Assembly: GCF_017302985.1 (NCBI RefSeq)
Contig: NZ_JAFIMU010000012.1
Span: forward strand, 248,001-312,000
DNA from: Corallococcus macrosporus
GTDB taxonomy: Bacteria > Myxococcota > Myxococcia > Myxococcales > Myxococcaceae
Length of the DNA stretch: 64,000 nucleotides
Direction: 5' to 3'
The notes under the pieces were generated by a model. That model worked only from the letters and a program-made list of their open reading frames with translations, was not told the origin of the DNA and made no database searches. The translations under genes and the position numbers were made by a program. This document shows, piece by piece, positions 52,491 to 62,255 of this stretch. The number at the start of each line of letters is the position of its first letter. Position 1 is the stretch's first letter.

Positions 52491-55400
52491 ATGACCAGCG
52501 AAGCGATTGAAGGCTATCCGCTCTCCGCCGAGCAGCGGCGCCTGTGGGGCGTGGCCGGCGCGCGGCGCGTGCGCGCGGAGGTGCTCATCACCGGCCCCCT
52601 GCGCGTGGACGCGCTCGAGCGCGCCGTGGCCGACACGGCCGGGCGCTTCGAGATCCTGCGCACCCGCATGGCACGGCTGCCCGGCATGAGCACGCCGCTC
52701 CAGGCGGTGGCGGACCTGGCCGTCGCGGTCCACCCGGGCGCGCTGCCCCCCGCGGACGCCGCGGAGGACCGGCCGCTGCGCTGCGCGCTCCAGGCGGATG
52801 GCCCCGGGCGTCACCGGCTCCAGGTGGAGCTGCCGGCGCTGAACATGGACGCGTTCGCGCTGCGCGACCTGGTGAACGCCGTGGGACAGGCCTACGCGGG
52901 CCAGACCCCGGAGGGCGAGCCGCTCCAGTACATCGACTACGCGGACTGGCAGCGCGAGTTCCTCGCGGGCGACGACAAGGCGGAGGCCGCCGCCCACTGG
53001 CGGGGGCTGGCGGAGACGCTGCCCCCCGCCACCGCCCTGCCCTACGAGCGCCAGGAGGCCCCGCGCGAGGCGGCGGCCTGGGGCGTGCTGGAGGAGGCCC
53101 TGGAGGGCGCCGACGCCAGCGCATGGCGCGAGCAGGCGCGCCGCTCCGGCGTGGACCTAGAGGTGCTCGCGCACGCGGGCTTCCAGGCCCTGCTGTGGAA
53201 GCTGTCGGGCCAGGGGCCCCGCGTCGTCTCCACGCTGCGGCTGGATGGCCGCGCGTACGAGCAACTCGCGGGCGCGCTGGGCACGTTCGCGCGGTCGCTG
53301 CCGGTGGTGACCGCCCTGCCGGCGGACTACACGCTGGAGGACCTGATGGGGGCGCTGCGCCAGACGCACGCGGCCCACCGCCAGCACGCGCTCGCGTTCG
53401 ACGCGGACACCTACCCCTCGCTGGCGCCGTCCGCCGCGCAGGCGCCGTACGTGTTCCGCTTCGTGTCCTGGCCGGACACGGACCACGCGGGCGCGCGCTT
53501 CCACCTGGAGCGGCTGGAGGCCCGCGAGGACGTGGCGGCCCTGCTGCTCACGGTCACCGACGACGGGGCCCGGCTGGGCCTGCGCCTGGACTACGACGCG
53601 GGCCGCTTCGCCTCCGCGGACATGGCGCGGCTTTTGCGCGCGTACCGGGTGCTGCTGGACGAGGCGTGCCGCCACCCCACCGCGCGCCTGGGCACTCTGC
53701 GCGTGCTGGACGCCCGGGAGGAGGACCGCGTCGTGCGCGAATGGAACGCCACGGCGGAGCGCGTGGACGCGCCGTGCGTCCATGAGCAGTTCGCCGCCTT
53801 CGCGGCCTCGCAGCCGGACGCGCCCGCCGTGGTGTGCGAGGGCGTGACGCTGAGCTTCCGCGAGGTGAACCGGCGCGCCAACCAGCTCGCCGCCCACCTG
53901 CGGTCGCTGAACGTGGCGCCGGGGGACGCGGTGGGCCTGTGCCTGCCCCGCTCCGCGGACGCCATCGTCGCGCTGCTGGGCATCCTCAAGGCGGGCGCGG
54001 CGTATGTCCCGCTCGACGCGGAGCTGCCGGCGAAGCGGCTCGTCTTCATCCTGGAGAACACCCGCGCGGCGGTGGCCGTCACCCTCGCGGAGCTGGAGGG
54101 GCGGCTGGAGGGCTTCGGTGGCGCGCGCGTGCGCCTGGACGCGGACCGGGCCCGGCTCGACGCCGCGAGCGACGCGGACCCCGCGCTCCCGCTGGACCCC
54201 GAGCACCTGGCGTACGTGCTCTACACGTCCGGCTCCAGCGGCCAGCCCAAGGGCGTGATGGTGCGCCACCGCGGGCTCATCCACCTGGGGGCCGCGCTGG
54301 AGCGGGCCATCTACCGCGGGCGCGGCGAGCGGTTGGCGGTGGGCCTCAACGCGTCGCTGGCGTTCGACGCGTCGGTGAAGCAGATCCTCCAGGTGTGCCG
54401 GGGCCACACGCTCCACGTGCTCACCGACCGCGTCCGGCTGGACGGCGCGGCGATGGCCGCGTTGCTGCGGCAGGCCCCGCTGGACGTGCTGGACCTGACG
54501 CCCACGCAGCTGCGGCTGCTGCTGGAGAACCGGGACGGGCTGCCCCTGTCCGGGCTGCCCGTGCTCCTGCTCGGAGGCGAGGCCATCGACCCGGCGCTCT
54601 GGAAGCGGCTGGCCACCGAGGGGCGCGGCGCCTACAACCTCTACGGCCCCACCGAGTGCACGGTGGACACCACCACGGTGGCCGTCACGGCGGACGCGGC
54701 CGAGCCCACCCTGGGCGGACCGCTGATGAACGTGCGCGCGTACCTGCTGGACGCGGGCGGACGCCCCGTGCCGGTGGGGGTCCCCGGGGAGCTGTACATC
54801 GGCGGGGACGGCGTGGCGCGCGGCTACTGCGGCCGGCCCGACCTGACCGCGGAGCGCTTCGTGCCCGACCCGTTCAGCCCCACGCCCGGCGCCCGCATGT
54901 ACCGCAGCGGGGACCTGATGCGCTTCACCGAGACCGGCGCGCTCGTCTTCCTGGGCCGCGTGGACTTCCAGGTGAAGGTGCGCGGCTTCCGCATCGAGCT
55001 TGAGGAGATTGAGCAGGCCCTGGCCACCCACCCGGAGGTGCGCCACGCGGCGGTCACCGCGCGCGACGGGGGCGCGGAGGGCGCGCAGCTGGTGGCCTAC
55101 GTCATGCCCAAGCGCCGCCACGGCGCGCGGCTGGACGGCCGCGCCCGCTATGCGCTGCCCAACGGCCTGGCCATCCTGCACCAGAACAAGAACGAGACGG
55201 ACTACCTCTACCGGGAGCTGTTCCAGGAGCGGCTCTACATCCGCCACGGCGTGCGGCTGCCGGCCCGGGGCGTCATCCTGGACGTGGGCGCGAACATCGG
55301 CATGTTCTCCCTGTTCGCCAGCCTGCACGCCCCCGACTGCCAGGTGTACGCCTTCGAGCCGCTGCCCCCCCTGTACGAGACGGCCGCGGCGAACTGCGAG

Positions 55401-56510
55401 CTGTACGGGCCGCGCGTGAAGGTGCTGCCGGTGGGCATGTCCAACCGCGAGCACACCGCGACGTTCACGTTCTACAGCCGCTACACGATGATGTCCGGCC
55501 AGAGCGAGTACGCCAACGCGGCGGACGAGGTGGACGTCATCAAGACGTTCCTGCGCAACCAGCGCGCCGCGGGCGACGCCGCCGCGGACACGCTCCTGAC
55601 GAACGCGGACGAGCTGCTGGAGGGGCGCTTCGCCGAAGAGCGGCACCCGGCCCGGCTGCGGCGCCTGTCCGACGTGATGCGCGAGGAGGGCCTTGGCCAG
55701 GTGGACCTGCTCAAGGTGGACGTGCAGCGCGCGGAGCTGGACGTGCTGGAGGGCATCGACGACGAGCACTGGCCGGGCATCCGCCAGGTGGTGATGGAGG
55801 TCCACGACGCCCGGGGCCACGCGAGCGAGGGCCGCGCGCAGGCCATCGAGCGGCTGCTGACGGCGCGCGGCTTCCAGGTGCGGGTGGAGCAGGATCCCCT
55901 GCTGGCGGGGACGGACCGGCACAACCTCTACGCGTGGCGGGAGGACGCCCCGGTGGCGCCCGCGGACGCGACGGTGGACGCGGCCCGGGTGTCCGCGATC
56001 CTCACGGAGGACTCCGTGCGCGCGCACCTGCGGCAGGTGCTGCCGGAGTTCATGCTGCCGCGCCACTTTGTATTCCTGGACACGCTGCCGCTGACGCTCA
56101 CGGGCAAGGTGGACCGCAAGGCCCTGCCCGCGCCGGAGGCCTCGGCGCCGCGCGCGCAGGCGTCGTTCGTGGAGCCCCGGAACGACCTGGAGCGCCGCAT
56201 CGCCCGGGTGTTCGCGGAGGTGCTGAAGGTGGAGCGCGTGGGCATCCACGACGCCTTCTTCGACCTGGGCGGGCACTCGCTGCTGCTGGTGCAGGCGCAC
56301 AACAAGCTGGTGAAGGTGCTGCCCAGGCCGGTGTCCATGCTGGACCTCTTCCGCCACCCCACGGTGGCCTCGCTCGTCACCTTCCTGGAGGCGGACCGCG
56401 ACGGCGCGGCCGCCCCGAAGGAGGACGGGGACGTGGACGAGGCAGCCCGGCGCCGGGTGGAAGCGATGAAACGCCAGAAGCAGCGCGGCAAGGGACGAGG
56501 TGACCTGTGA
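52491..56510 (+). CDS. NRPS module: degenerate C - A (Glu-type code) with inserted FkbM methyltransferase - PCP
   Basis: 1339 residues. Residues 8-430: condensation fold in which HHxxxDG reads PALNMDA (115-121), so both His are lost. Residues 450-890 plus 1165-1215: adenylation domain (A3 YTSGSSGQPKG from Y578; A8 RGFRIELEEIEQA from R831; A10 GKVDRK, K1206). By alignment to GrsA the specificity residues are D626, A627, K630, D668, L693, G695, L717, V725, D726, K1206, one change from the published Glu code. Between A8 and A9 an FkbM-type methyltransferase is inserted (SAM motif ILDVGANIGMF, D931; LLKVDVQRAELDVLEG). PCP site GGHSLL (S1263). ATG 52491 has GGAG nine bases upstream. Confidence 0.9.
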   Translation: MTSEAIEGYPLSAEQRRLWGVAGARRVRAEVLITGPLRVDALERAVADTAGRFEILRTRMARLPGMSTPLQAVADLAVAVHPGALPPADAAEDRPLRCALQADGPGRHRLQVELPALNMDAFALRDLVNAVGQAYAGQTPEGEPLQYIDYADWQREFLAGDDKAEAAAHWRGLAETLPPATALPYERQEAPREAAAWGVLEEALEGADASAWREQARRSGVDLEVLAHAGFQALLWKLSGQGPRVVSTLRLDGRAYEQLAGALGTFARSLPVVTALPADYTLEDLMGALRQTHAAHRQHALAFDADTYPSLAPSAAQAPYVFRFVSWPDTDHAGARFHLERLEAREDVAALLLTVTDDGARLGLRLDYDAGRFASADMARLLRAYRVLLDEACRHPTARLGTLRVLDAREEDRVVREWNATAERVDAPCVHEQFAAFAASQPDAPAVVCEGVTLSFREVNRRANQLAAHLRSLNVAPGDAVGLCLPRSADAIVALLGILKAGAAYVPLDAELPAKRLVFILENTRAAVAVTLAELEGRLEGFGGARVRLDADRARLDAASDADPALPLDPEHLAYVLYTSGSSGQPKGVMVRHRGLIHLGAALERAIYRGRGERLAVGLNASLAFDASVKQILQVCRGHTLHVLTDRVRLDGAAMAALLRQAPLDVLDLTPTQLRLLLENRDGLPLSGLPVLLLGGEAIDPALWKRLATEGRGAYNLYGPTECTVDTTTVAVTADAAEPTLGGPLMNVRAYLLDAGGRPVPVGVPGELYIGGDGVARGYCGRPDLTAERFVPDPFSPTPGARMYRSGDLMRFTETGALVFLGRVDFQVKVRGFRIELEEIEQALATHPEVRHAAVTARDGGAEGAQLVAYVMPKRRHGARLDGRARYALPNGLAILHQNKNETDYLYRELFQERLYIRHGVRLPARGVILDVGANIGMFSLFASLHAPDCQVYAFEPLPPLYETAAANCELYGPRVKVLPVGMSNREHTATFTFYSRYTMMSGQSEYANAADEVDVIKTFLRNQRAAGDAAADTLLTNADELLEGRFAEERHPARLRRLSDVMREEGLGQVDLLKVDVQRAELDVLEGIDDEHWPGIRQVVMEVHDARGHASEGRAQAIERLLTARGFQVRVEQDPLLAGTDRHNLYAWREDAPVAPADATVDAARVSAILTEDSVRAHLRQVLPEFMLPRHFVFLDTLPLTLTGKVDRKALPAPEASAPRAQASFVEPRNDLERRIARVFAEVLKVERVGIHDAFFDLGGHSLLLVQAHNKLVKVLPRPVSMLDLFRHPTVASLVTFLEADRDGAAAPKEDGDVDEAARRRVEAMKRQKQRGKGRGDL

Positions 56511-59500
56511 GCGACACCCTGGAGCAGGAAGGCCTGGAGGGCATCGCCGTCATCGGCATGGCGGGGCGCTTTCCCGGAGCCGCGGACGTGGACGCCTTCT
56601 GGCGCAACCTGCGCGACGGCGTGGAGTCCATCCGCACGTATTCGGAGGAGGAGCTGCGGCAGGCGGGCGTGGCCCCGGAGCTGCTGGCGGACCCCTCCTA
56701 CGTGCGGGCCAACGCCGCCCTGGACGGCGTCGAGCTGTTCGACGCGGCGTTCTTCGGGATGAACCCGGGCGTGGCGCAGATCACCGACCCGCAGCAGCGC
56801 GTGTTCCTGGAGGTGGCGTGGCACGCGCTGGAGCACGCGGGCTGCGACGCGGAGCGCTTCGCGGGGGACATCGGCGTCTTCGGCGGGCTCAGCATCAACA
56901 CGTACCTGCTGGAGAACCTGGCCGCCAACCGCGGCATCATCGAGTCGCACGGCATGCTCCAGGCGGCCATGGCCAACCGGGGCGACCACCTGGCCACGCT
57001 CACCGCCTACAAGCTCAAGCTGCGCGGCCCGGCGTTCGGCGTGCAGAGCACCTGTTCCACCGCCCTGTCCGCGGTGCACCTGGCGTGTCAGGCCCTGCTG
57101 GCGTACCAGACGGACGTGGCGCTGGCGGGCGGCGTGGCCGTGCGCGTGCCGCAGACGGCGGGCTACCTCTTCCAGGAGGGAGGCGTGGCGTCGCCGGACG
57201 GGCACTGCCGCCCCTTCGACGCGAAGGCCCGGGGCACCGTGTTCGGCAGCGGCGCGGGCGTGGTGGTGCTCAAGCGCCTGGAGGACGCGCTCGCGGCGGG
57301 GGACACCATCCACGCCGTCATCCGCGGCTCGGCGGCCAACAACGACGGCGCCATGAAGGTCGGCTACACGGCCCCGTCCGCCGAGGGGCAGCGCCGGGCC
57401 ATCGGCATGGCCCTGGCCGTGGCGGGCGTGTCCCCGGACACCGTGGAGTACGTGGAGTGCCACGGCACCGGCACGGTGCTCGGGGATCCGATAGAGGTGG
57501 AGGCCCTCACCCAGGTGTTCGCCGCGAAGACGCGGCGCAAGCACTTCTGCGCGCTCGGCTCCGTGAAGAGCAACATCGGGCACCTGGACACGGCCGCGGG
57601 CATCGCCGGGCTCATCAAGGCGGTGTTGTGCCTGAAGCACCGGCAGCTCCCCGCCACGCTTCACTTCGAGTCGCCCAACCCGGCGCTCGCGCTGGACGAC
57701 AGCCCCTTCTTCGTCAACGCCCGCCTGCGGGACTGGCCCCGCGCGGAGGCCCACCCGCGCCGCGCGGGCGTGAGCTCCTTCGGCATTGGCGGCACCAACG
57801 TGCACCTGGTGCTGGAGGAGGCGCCCCCCGCGCGTGAGACGCCGCGGGACTCGGGCTGGCAGACGCTGGTGCTGTCGGCCCGCACCCCGGGCGCGCTGGA
57901 GGTCGCGACGGAGCGGCTGCGCGAGCACCTGGCCGCGAACCCGGAGCTGGCGCTCGCGGACGTGGCCCACACGCTCCAGGCGGGCCGGCGCACCTTCGAG
58001 GTGCGCCGGGCCCTGGCGTGCCGCACCGTCGCGGAGGCGGTGGAGCTGCTGGAGCGGCTGCCGCCGGACCGCGCCTGGACGGGCAAGGCGGGCGGCACCG
58101 CGCGCTCGGTGGCGTTCCTCTTCCCGGGCGTAGGCAGCCAGCGCCCGGACATGGCGCGCGAGGTGGCCCGGGACGTGCCCGCCTTCGGGCGCCACCTGGA
58201 CCAGGTCCTGTCCGCGCTGGACGCGGCGCTGGGCCAGGATCTGCGCCCCCTGCTGTTCCCGGCGCCCGGCGCGGAGGCCGCCGCGGCCCAGGCGCTGGCG
58301 CGCACCCACCTGGCCGAGCCCGCGCTCTTCGCGGTGGAGTGCGCCCTGGCCCGGACGTGGAGTGACTGGGGCATCCAGCCCCGCGCCGTGCTGGGCGAGG
58401 GCATTGGCGAGTACACCGCCGCGCTCGTGGCCGGGGTGCTGTCCTTCGAGGACGCCGTGGCCCTGGTGGCGCTGCGCAGCCGGCTGGTGAAGCGCCTGCC
58501 GGAGGGCGCCATGACGGTGGTCATGCTGCCCGAGCGGGAGCTGGAGGCGCTGCTGCCCGCGCACGGCCTGTCCCTGGCCTCGGTGGGCCGCCCGTCCGTG
58601 GGCACGGTGTCCGGGCCGCTGGCGGGCATCGAGGCGCTGGAGGCGCGGCTCGCGGAGCGCGGCGTCGGCTTCCGGCGGCTGTCGGGCGACCGCGCGCTCC
58701 AGTCCCCCGCGGTGGACGCCATCACCGCGGAACTGGGTGCGGCGGTGCGGCGCGTGAGCCGCCGCGCGCCCACCGTGCCGTACTACTCCGGGGTCCACGG
58801 CGGCTGGGTGGAGGCGGCCCAGGTGGAGGACGCGGCGTGGTGGGCGTCGCAGCCGAGGCGCACGCTGCGGCTGTCGGCCGGCGTCGAGGCCCTCTACCAG
58901 GAGCCGGACCGGCTGCTGCTGGAGGTGGGCCCGGGCCGCGCGTGGCTCAACCTGGCCCGGCTCCATCCGGCGAAGGCGCCCCAGCACCTCGTGATGGGCT
59001 CGCTCGCGCACGACTCGAAGGAGCCCTCGGAGACGCACTCCCTGATGGCCGCGCTCGCGCGGGCGTGGGTGGCCGGAGCGTCCGTGGACTGGGAGGGCGT
59101 GCGGGCCGGGGCGCCGCGCGGGAACATCCCGCTGCCGCAGTACCCCTTCGAGCGCCAGCGCCTGTGGCTGGAGCCCACGCCGCGCGCGTCCGCCCCGGGC
59201 CCCGTGGAGGAGGCGCCGCTGCCGCCGCGCCGCGCCGACCCCGGGGACTGGTTCTTCGTGCCGTCGTGGAAGCGCACCGCGCCCGCGCCCCGGAGCGCCC
59301 CGCGCGCCCCGGAGCAGGTGCTGCTCTTCAGTGACGCCTTCGGCCTGGGCGACATGCTGGCCGCGCGGCTGGAGCAGCGGGGCCACCGCGTGCTGCGCGT
59401 CGAGCGTGGCGCCCGCACGGACCTGTCGTTCACGGACGGCCGCTGTACGTTGGACCCCCGGACGCCCGCGGACTGTCGCCGCCTGCTGCAGGAGCTGAAG

Positions 59501-62218
59501 GACCAGGGCCGCGCGCCCACGCGCCTCATCCACCTGTGGAGCGTGGATCCGCAGCGCCCCGCGGGCTCGCGCCTGGACGTACTGCCCCGGGTGGAGGAGT
59601 CCGGCTTCCGCTCGCTGGTGGCGCTGGCGCAGGCCGTGGGCGCGGTGCTCGCCACCGCCCCCCTGGAGCTGCAGGTCGTCTCCAGCCAGCTCTTCAGCGT
59701 CGCCGGGGACGAGGCGACGTGCCCGGAGAAGGCGACCCTGCTGGGGCCCTGCCTCGTCATCGGGCAGGAGTACCCGAACGTGCGCTGCCGCCTCGTGGAC
59801 GTGCCCCTGCCCGTGCCCGGGAGCACCGGGGAGGCGGGGCTCGTCGAGCACCTGGTGGCGGAGCTGGAGTCCCCCGCCACCGACGCCATCACCGCGTGGC
59901 GCGGGCGGCACCGCTGGGTGCGCACCCATGAGCCCGTGCGGCTGGAGGCCCCCGCCGAGGGCCGCGTGCCCCGGCTGCGGCCGGGCGGCGTGTACCTCGT
60001 CACCGGCGGCCTGGGCGGCATCGGCCTCGTGCTCGCGGAGGCGCTGGCGCGCGAGACGCGCGGCGCGAAGCTGGTGCTGCTGGGCCGCCAGGGGGCGCCG
60101 GAGCGCGCCACCTGGAACTCGCTGCTGGACTCGCGCGAGGACTCCGCGCCGGCGCGGCTCGTCCGCCGCCTGCGGGAGCTGGAGCGCGAGGGGGCCGAGG
60201 TGATGGCCGTGGCCGCGGACGTGACGGACCGCGCGCGCATGGCCGAGGTCCTGGCCGACGTGCGCGCGCGCTTCGGCGCGGTCAACGGCGTCCTCCACGC
60301 GGCCGGCGTGCCGGCGGGCGGCGCCCTGCAACTGAAGACGGAGGAGATCGCCCAGCGCGTGTTCGCCCCGAAGGTCCGGGGCACGCTGGTGCTGGACTCG
60401 CTGCTGGACGAGCGCGCGCTCGACTTCGTCATCCACTGCGCGTCCCGCACCTCCGCGCTGGGCGGCTTCGGCCAGGCGGACTACGTCGCGGCCAACGCCT
60501 TCCTCGACGCGTGGGCGCACCACAAGGCCCTCACCTCGTCCACCTTCACCGTCGCCGTGGACTGGTGCTCGTGGCGCGACGTGGGGATGCTCGCCCAGGC
60601 CGCCGCGAAGCAGGCTCCCCGCCCCCAGCCGGTGGCCGCGGCCCCCGCGCCGATGAGCGCGCCGGAGGAGCTGGGCCACCCGCTGCTCCAGCGGAAGCTG
60701 GCCTCCGCGCAGGGCACCGAGGTCTACGAGTCGGTGCTGCGCGTCGACACGCACTGGGTGCTCAACGATCACCGCATCCTGGGCAACCCGGTCATCGCGG
60801 GCACGACGTACCTGGAGATGGTCCGGGCGGCGTTCGACCGGCGCCTGACGGGGCACGACCTGGAGATCTCCGACGTCTACTTCCTCACCCCCCTGTCCGT
60901 GCGCCTGGGCGACCAGCGCGTGGCCCGGCTGGAGCTGGTGGACGAGGGCGACGCGGGCTGGAGCTTCCTCGTCAGCAGCCGGGGCGAGGGCACGGAGCCG
61001 GTCCGCCACGTCATGGGCCGGGCGCGCCCCCTCCCCGCGCAGCCCGTGGCCGCCCAGGACCTGGCCGCGCTCGTGGCGGCCTGCCCCACGCAGAAGGTCT
61101 TCACCGACGAGGACGCGCACGACGAGGACCACGGTCCCCGGTGGCAGTGCGTGCGCCGGGTGCGCTGGGGCCACCAGCAGGTGCTCGCGACGCTGGAGCT
61201 GCCGGCCGAGTTCGCGGGCGACCTGGACGCGATGAAGCTGCACCCCTCCCTGCTGGACAAGTCCATTGGCACGGGGCGCGACTTCATCCTGGGCGCGGTG
61301 CCGTACATGCCCTACTCGTACGGGCGGCTGGTCTTCCGCCGGCCGCTCACGCGCCGCATCCACGTGCACACGCGCTCGCACGGCGAGGACTCCAACCGCA
61401 GCGAGACGCCGGCCTTCGACCTGCGCATCCTGGACGACGAGGGCCGGGAGCTGGTGGAGATCACCCGCTTCGCCCTCAAGCGCGTCAACGACGTGGGCGC
61501 CGTGTACCGCTCGCTCGCCCTTCGCGAGGCCGCGGCCCAAGCTCCGGCCGCCCCGTCCGCCGCGCCCCCGCCCGCGGCGGCCCCGGCCTCCCTCGCGGAG
61601 AACGTCTTCGCGCAGATCCTCCGCCAGGAGGCCATCTCCCCCGCCGAGGGCGTGGACGTGCTGCGGCGCGTGCTGGCCAGCGCGGAGCTGCCCCAGGTGG
61701 TGGTGTCCCCCCGCGACCTGGAGGCCCTGCTCGCGCGCGGGCTCATCCACACCGCGCCCCACCGCACCGCCGAGGTGGAGGTGGAGCCGGAGCCCTCCGC
61801 GGAGGCCACGGCCTCGACGCCCCGGCGCCCCCGCCCCGAGCTGCCCGTCGCGTTCCAGCCGCCGGAGACCCGGCTGCAGGAGCAACTGGGCGACATCCTG
61901 CGCGAGGTGCTGGCGCTGGACCGGGTGGGCCTGAACGACAACTTCTTCGATCTGGGCGGCGACTCGGTCATGGCCATCCAGATCGTCTCGCGCATCAAGA
62001 AGCGGCTGGGCCGCGACATCGCGGTGGTGCAGCTCTTCGAGGCCCCCACGCTCGGCGCCCTGTCGCGGCTGCTGGGCGCGGCGGCGGGAGTGGACCCGGG
62101 GGCCGCCGCGGAAGCGCCGGCGTCCGACGCCGCGCCCGCCGCATCCGAGGACAGCGCCAGCCGTGGCGCCCGCCGCCGCGCCAGGGCCATCGCCCGGCGC
62201 GGCAGCGACGGCGAGTGA
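56507..62218 (+). CDS. PKS module: KS - degenerate AT - KR - DH - ACP
   Basis: 1903 residues, start GTG 56507 overlapping the NRPS stop. KS (11-435): C183 in STCSTAL, H319 in HGTGT, H359 in SNIGHLD, all intact. AT (525-830): the GHSxG motif reads GEGIG (630-634), and the later HAFHS-like site reads RALQSPAV, so nucleophile Ser and catalytic His are absent. KR (1160-1340): GGLGGIG (1167-1173), S1313 and Y1326 present. DH (1385-1670) lies after the KR: H1422 with HxxxG but Ala for the following Pro, D1584 in HPSLLD. ACP site GGDSVMA (S1820) and an Arg-rich tail. It should extend the acyl-aminoacyl chain by a two-carbon unit and reduce it to an alkene. Confidence 0.9.
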   Translation: MSDTLEQEGLEGIAVIGMAGRFPGAADVDAFWRNLRDGVESIRTYSEEELRQAGVAPELLADPSYVRANAALDGVELFDAAFFGMNPGVAQITDPQQRVFLEVAWHALEHAGCDAERFAGDIGVFGGLSINTYLLENLAANRGIIESHGMLQAAMANRGDHLATLTAYKLKLRGPAFGVQSTCSTALSAVHLACQALLAYQTDVALAGGVAVRVPQTAGYLFQEGGVASPDGHCRPFDAKARGTVFGSGAGVVVLKRLEDALAAGDTIHAVIRGSAANNDGAMKVGYTAPSAEGQRRAIGMALAVAGVSPDTVEYVECHGTGTVLGDPIEVEALTQVFAAKTRRKHFCALGSVKSNIGHLDTAAGIAGLIKAVLCLKHRQLPATLHFESPNPALALDDSPFFVNARLRDWPRAEAHPRRAGVSSFGIGGTNVHLVLEEAPPARETPRDSGWQTLVLSARTPGALEVATERLREHLAANPELALADVAHTLQAGRRTFEVRRALACRTVAEAVELLERLPPDRAWTGKAGGTARSVAFLFPGVGSQRPDMAREVARDVPAFGRHLDQVLSALDAALGQDLRPLLFPAPGAEAAAAQALARTHLAEPALFAVECALARTWSDWGIQPRAVLGEGIGEYTAALVAGVLSFEDAVALVALRSRLVKRLPEGAMTVVMLPERELEALLPAHGLSLASVGRPSVGTVSGPLAGIEALEARLAERGVGFRRLSGDRALQSPAVDAITAELGAAVRRVSRRAPTVPYYSGVHGGWVEAAQVEDAAWWASQPRRTLRLSAGVEALYQEPDRLLLEVGPGRAWLNLARLHPAKAPQHLVMGSLAHDSKEPSETHSLMAALARAWVAGASVDWEGVRAGAPRGNIPLPQYPFERQRLWLEPTPRASAPGPVEEAPLPPRRADPGDWFFVPSWKRTAPAPRSAPRAPEQVLLFSDAFGLGDMLAARLEQRGHRVLRVERGARTDLSFTDGRCTLDPRTPADCRRLLQELKDQGRAPTRLIHLWSVDPQRPAGSRLDVLPRVEESGFRSLVALAQAVGAVLATAPLELQVVSSQLFSVAGDEATCPEKATLLGPCLVIGQEYPNVRCRLVDVPLPVPGSTGEAGLVEHLVAELESPATDAITAWRGRHRWVRTHEPVRLEAPAEGRVPRLRPGGVYLVTGGLGGIGLVLAEALARETRGAKLVLLGRQGAPERATWNSLLDSREDSAPARLVRRLRELEREGAEVMAVAADVTDRARMAEVLADVRARFGAVNGVLHAAGVPAGGALQLKTEEIAQRVFAPKVRGTLVLDSLLDERALDFVIHCASRTSALGGFGQADYVAANAFLDAWAHHKALTSSTFTVAVDWCSWRDVGMLAQAAAKQAPRPQPVAAAPAPMSAPEELGHPLLQRKLASAQGTEVYESVLRVDTHWVLNDHRILGNPVIAGTTYLEMVRAAFDRRLTGHDLEISDVYFLTPLSVRLGDQRVARLELVDEGDAGWSFLVSSRGEGTEPVRHVMGRARPLPAQPVAAQDLAALVAACPTQKVFTDEDAHDEDHGPRWQCVRRVRWGHQQVLATLELPAEFAGDLDAMKLHPSLLDKSIGTGRDFILGAVPYMPYSYGRLVFRRPLTRRIHVHTRSHGEDSNRSETPAFDLRILDDEGRELVEITRFALKRVNDVGAVYRSLALREAAAQAPAAPSAAPPPAAAPASLAENVFAQILRQEAISPAEGVDVLRRVLASAELPQVVVSPRDLEALLARGLIHTAPHRTAEVEVEPEPSAEATASTPRRPRPELPVAFQPPETRLQEQLGDILREVLALDRVGLNDNFFDLGGDSVMAIQIVSRIKKRLGRDIAVVQLFEAPTLGALSRLLGAAAGVDPGAAAEAPASDAAPAASEDSASRGARRRARAIARRGSDGE

Positions 62219-62255
62219 CCCCTTCCGACATCCTTTGACTCCCCCGGTGACACAC

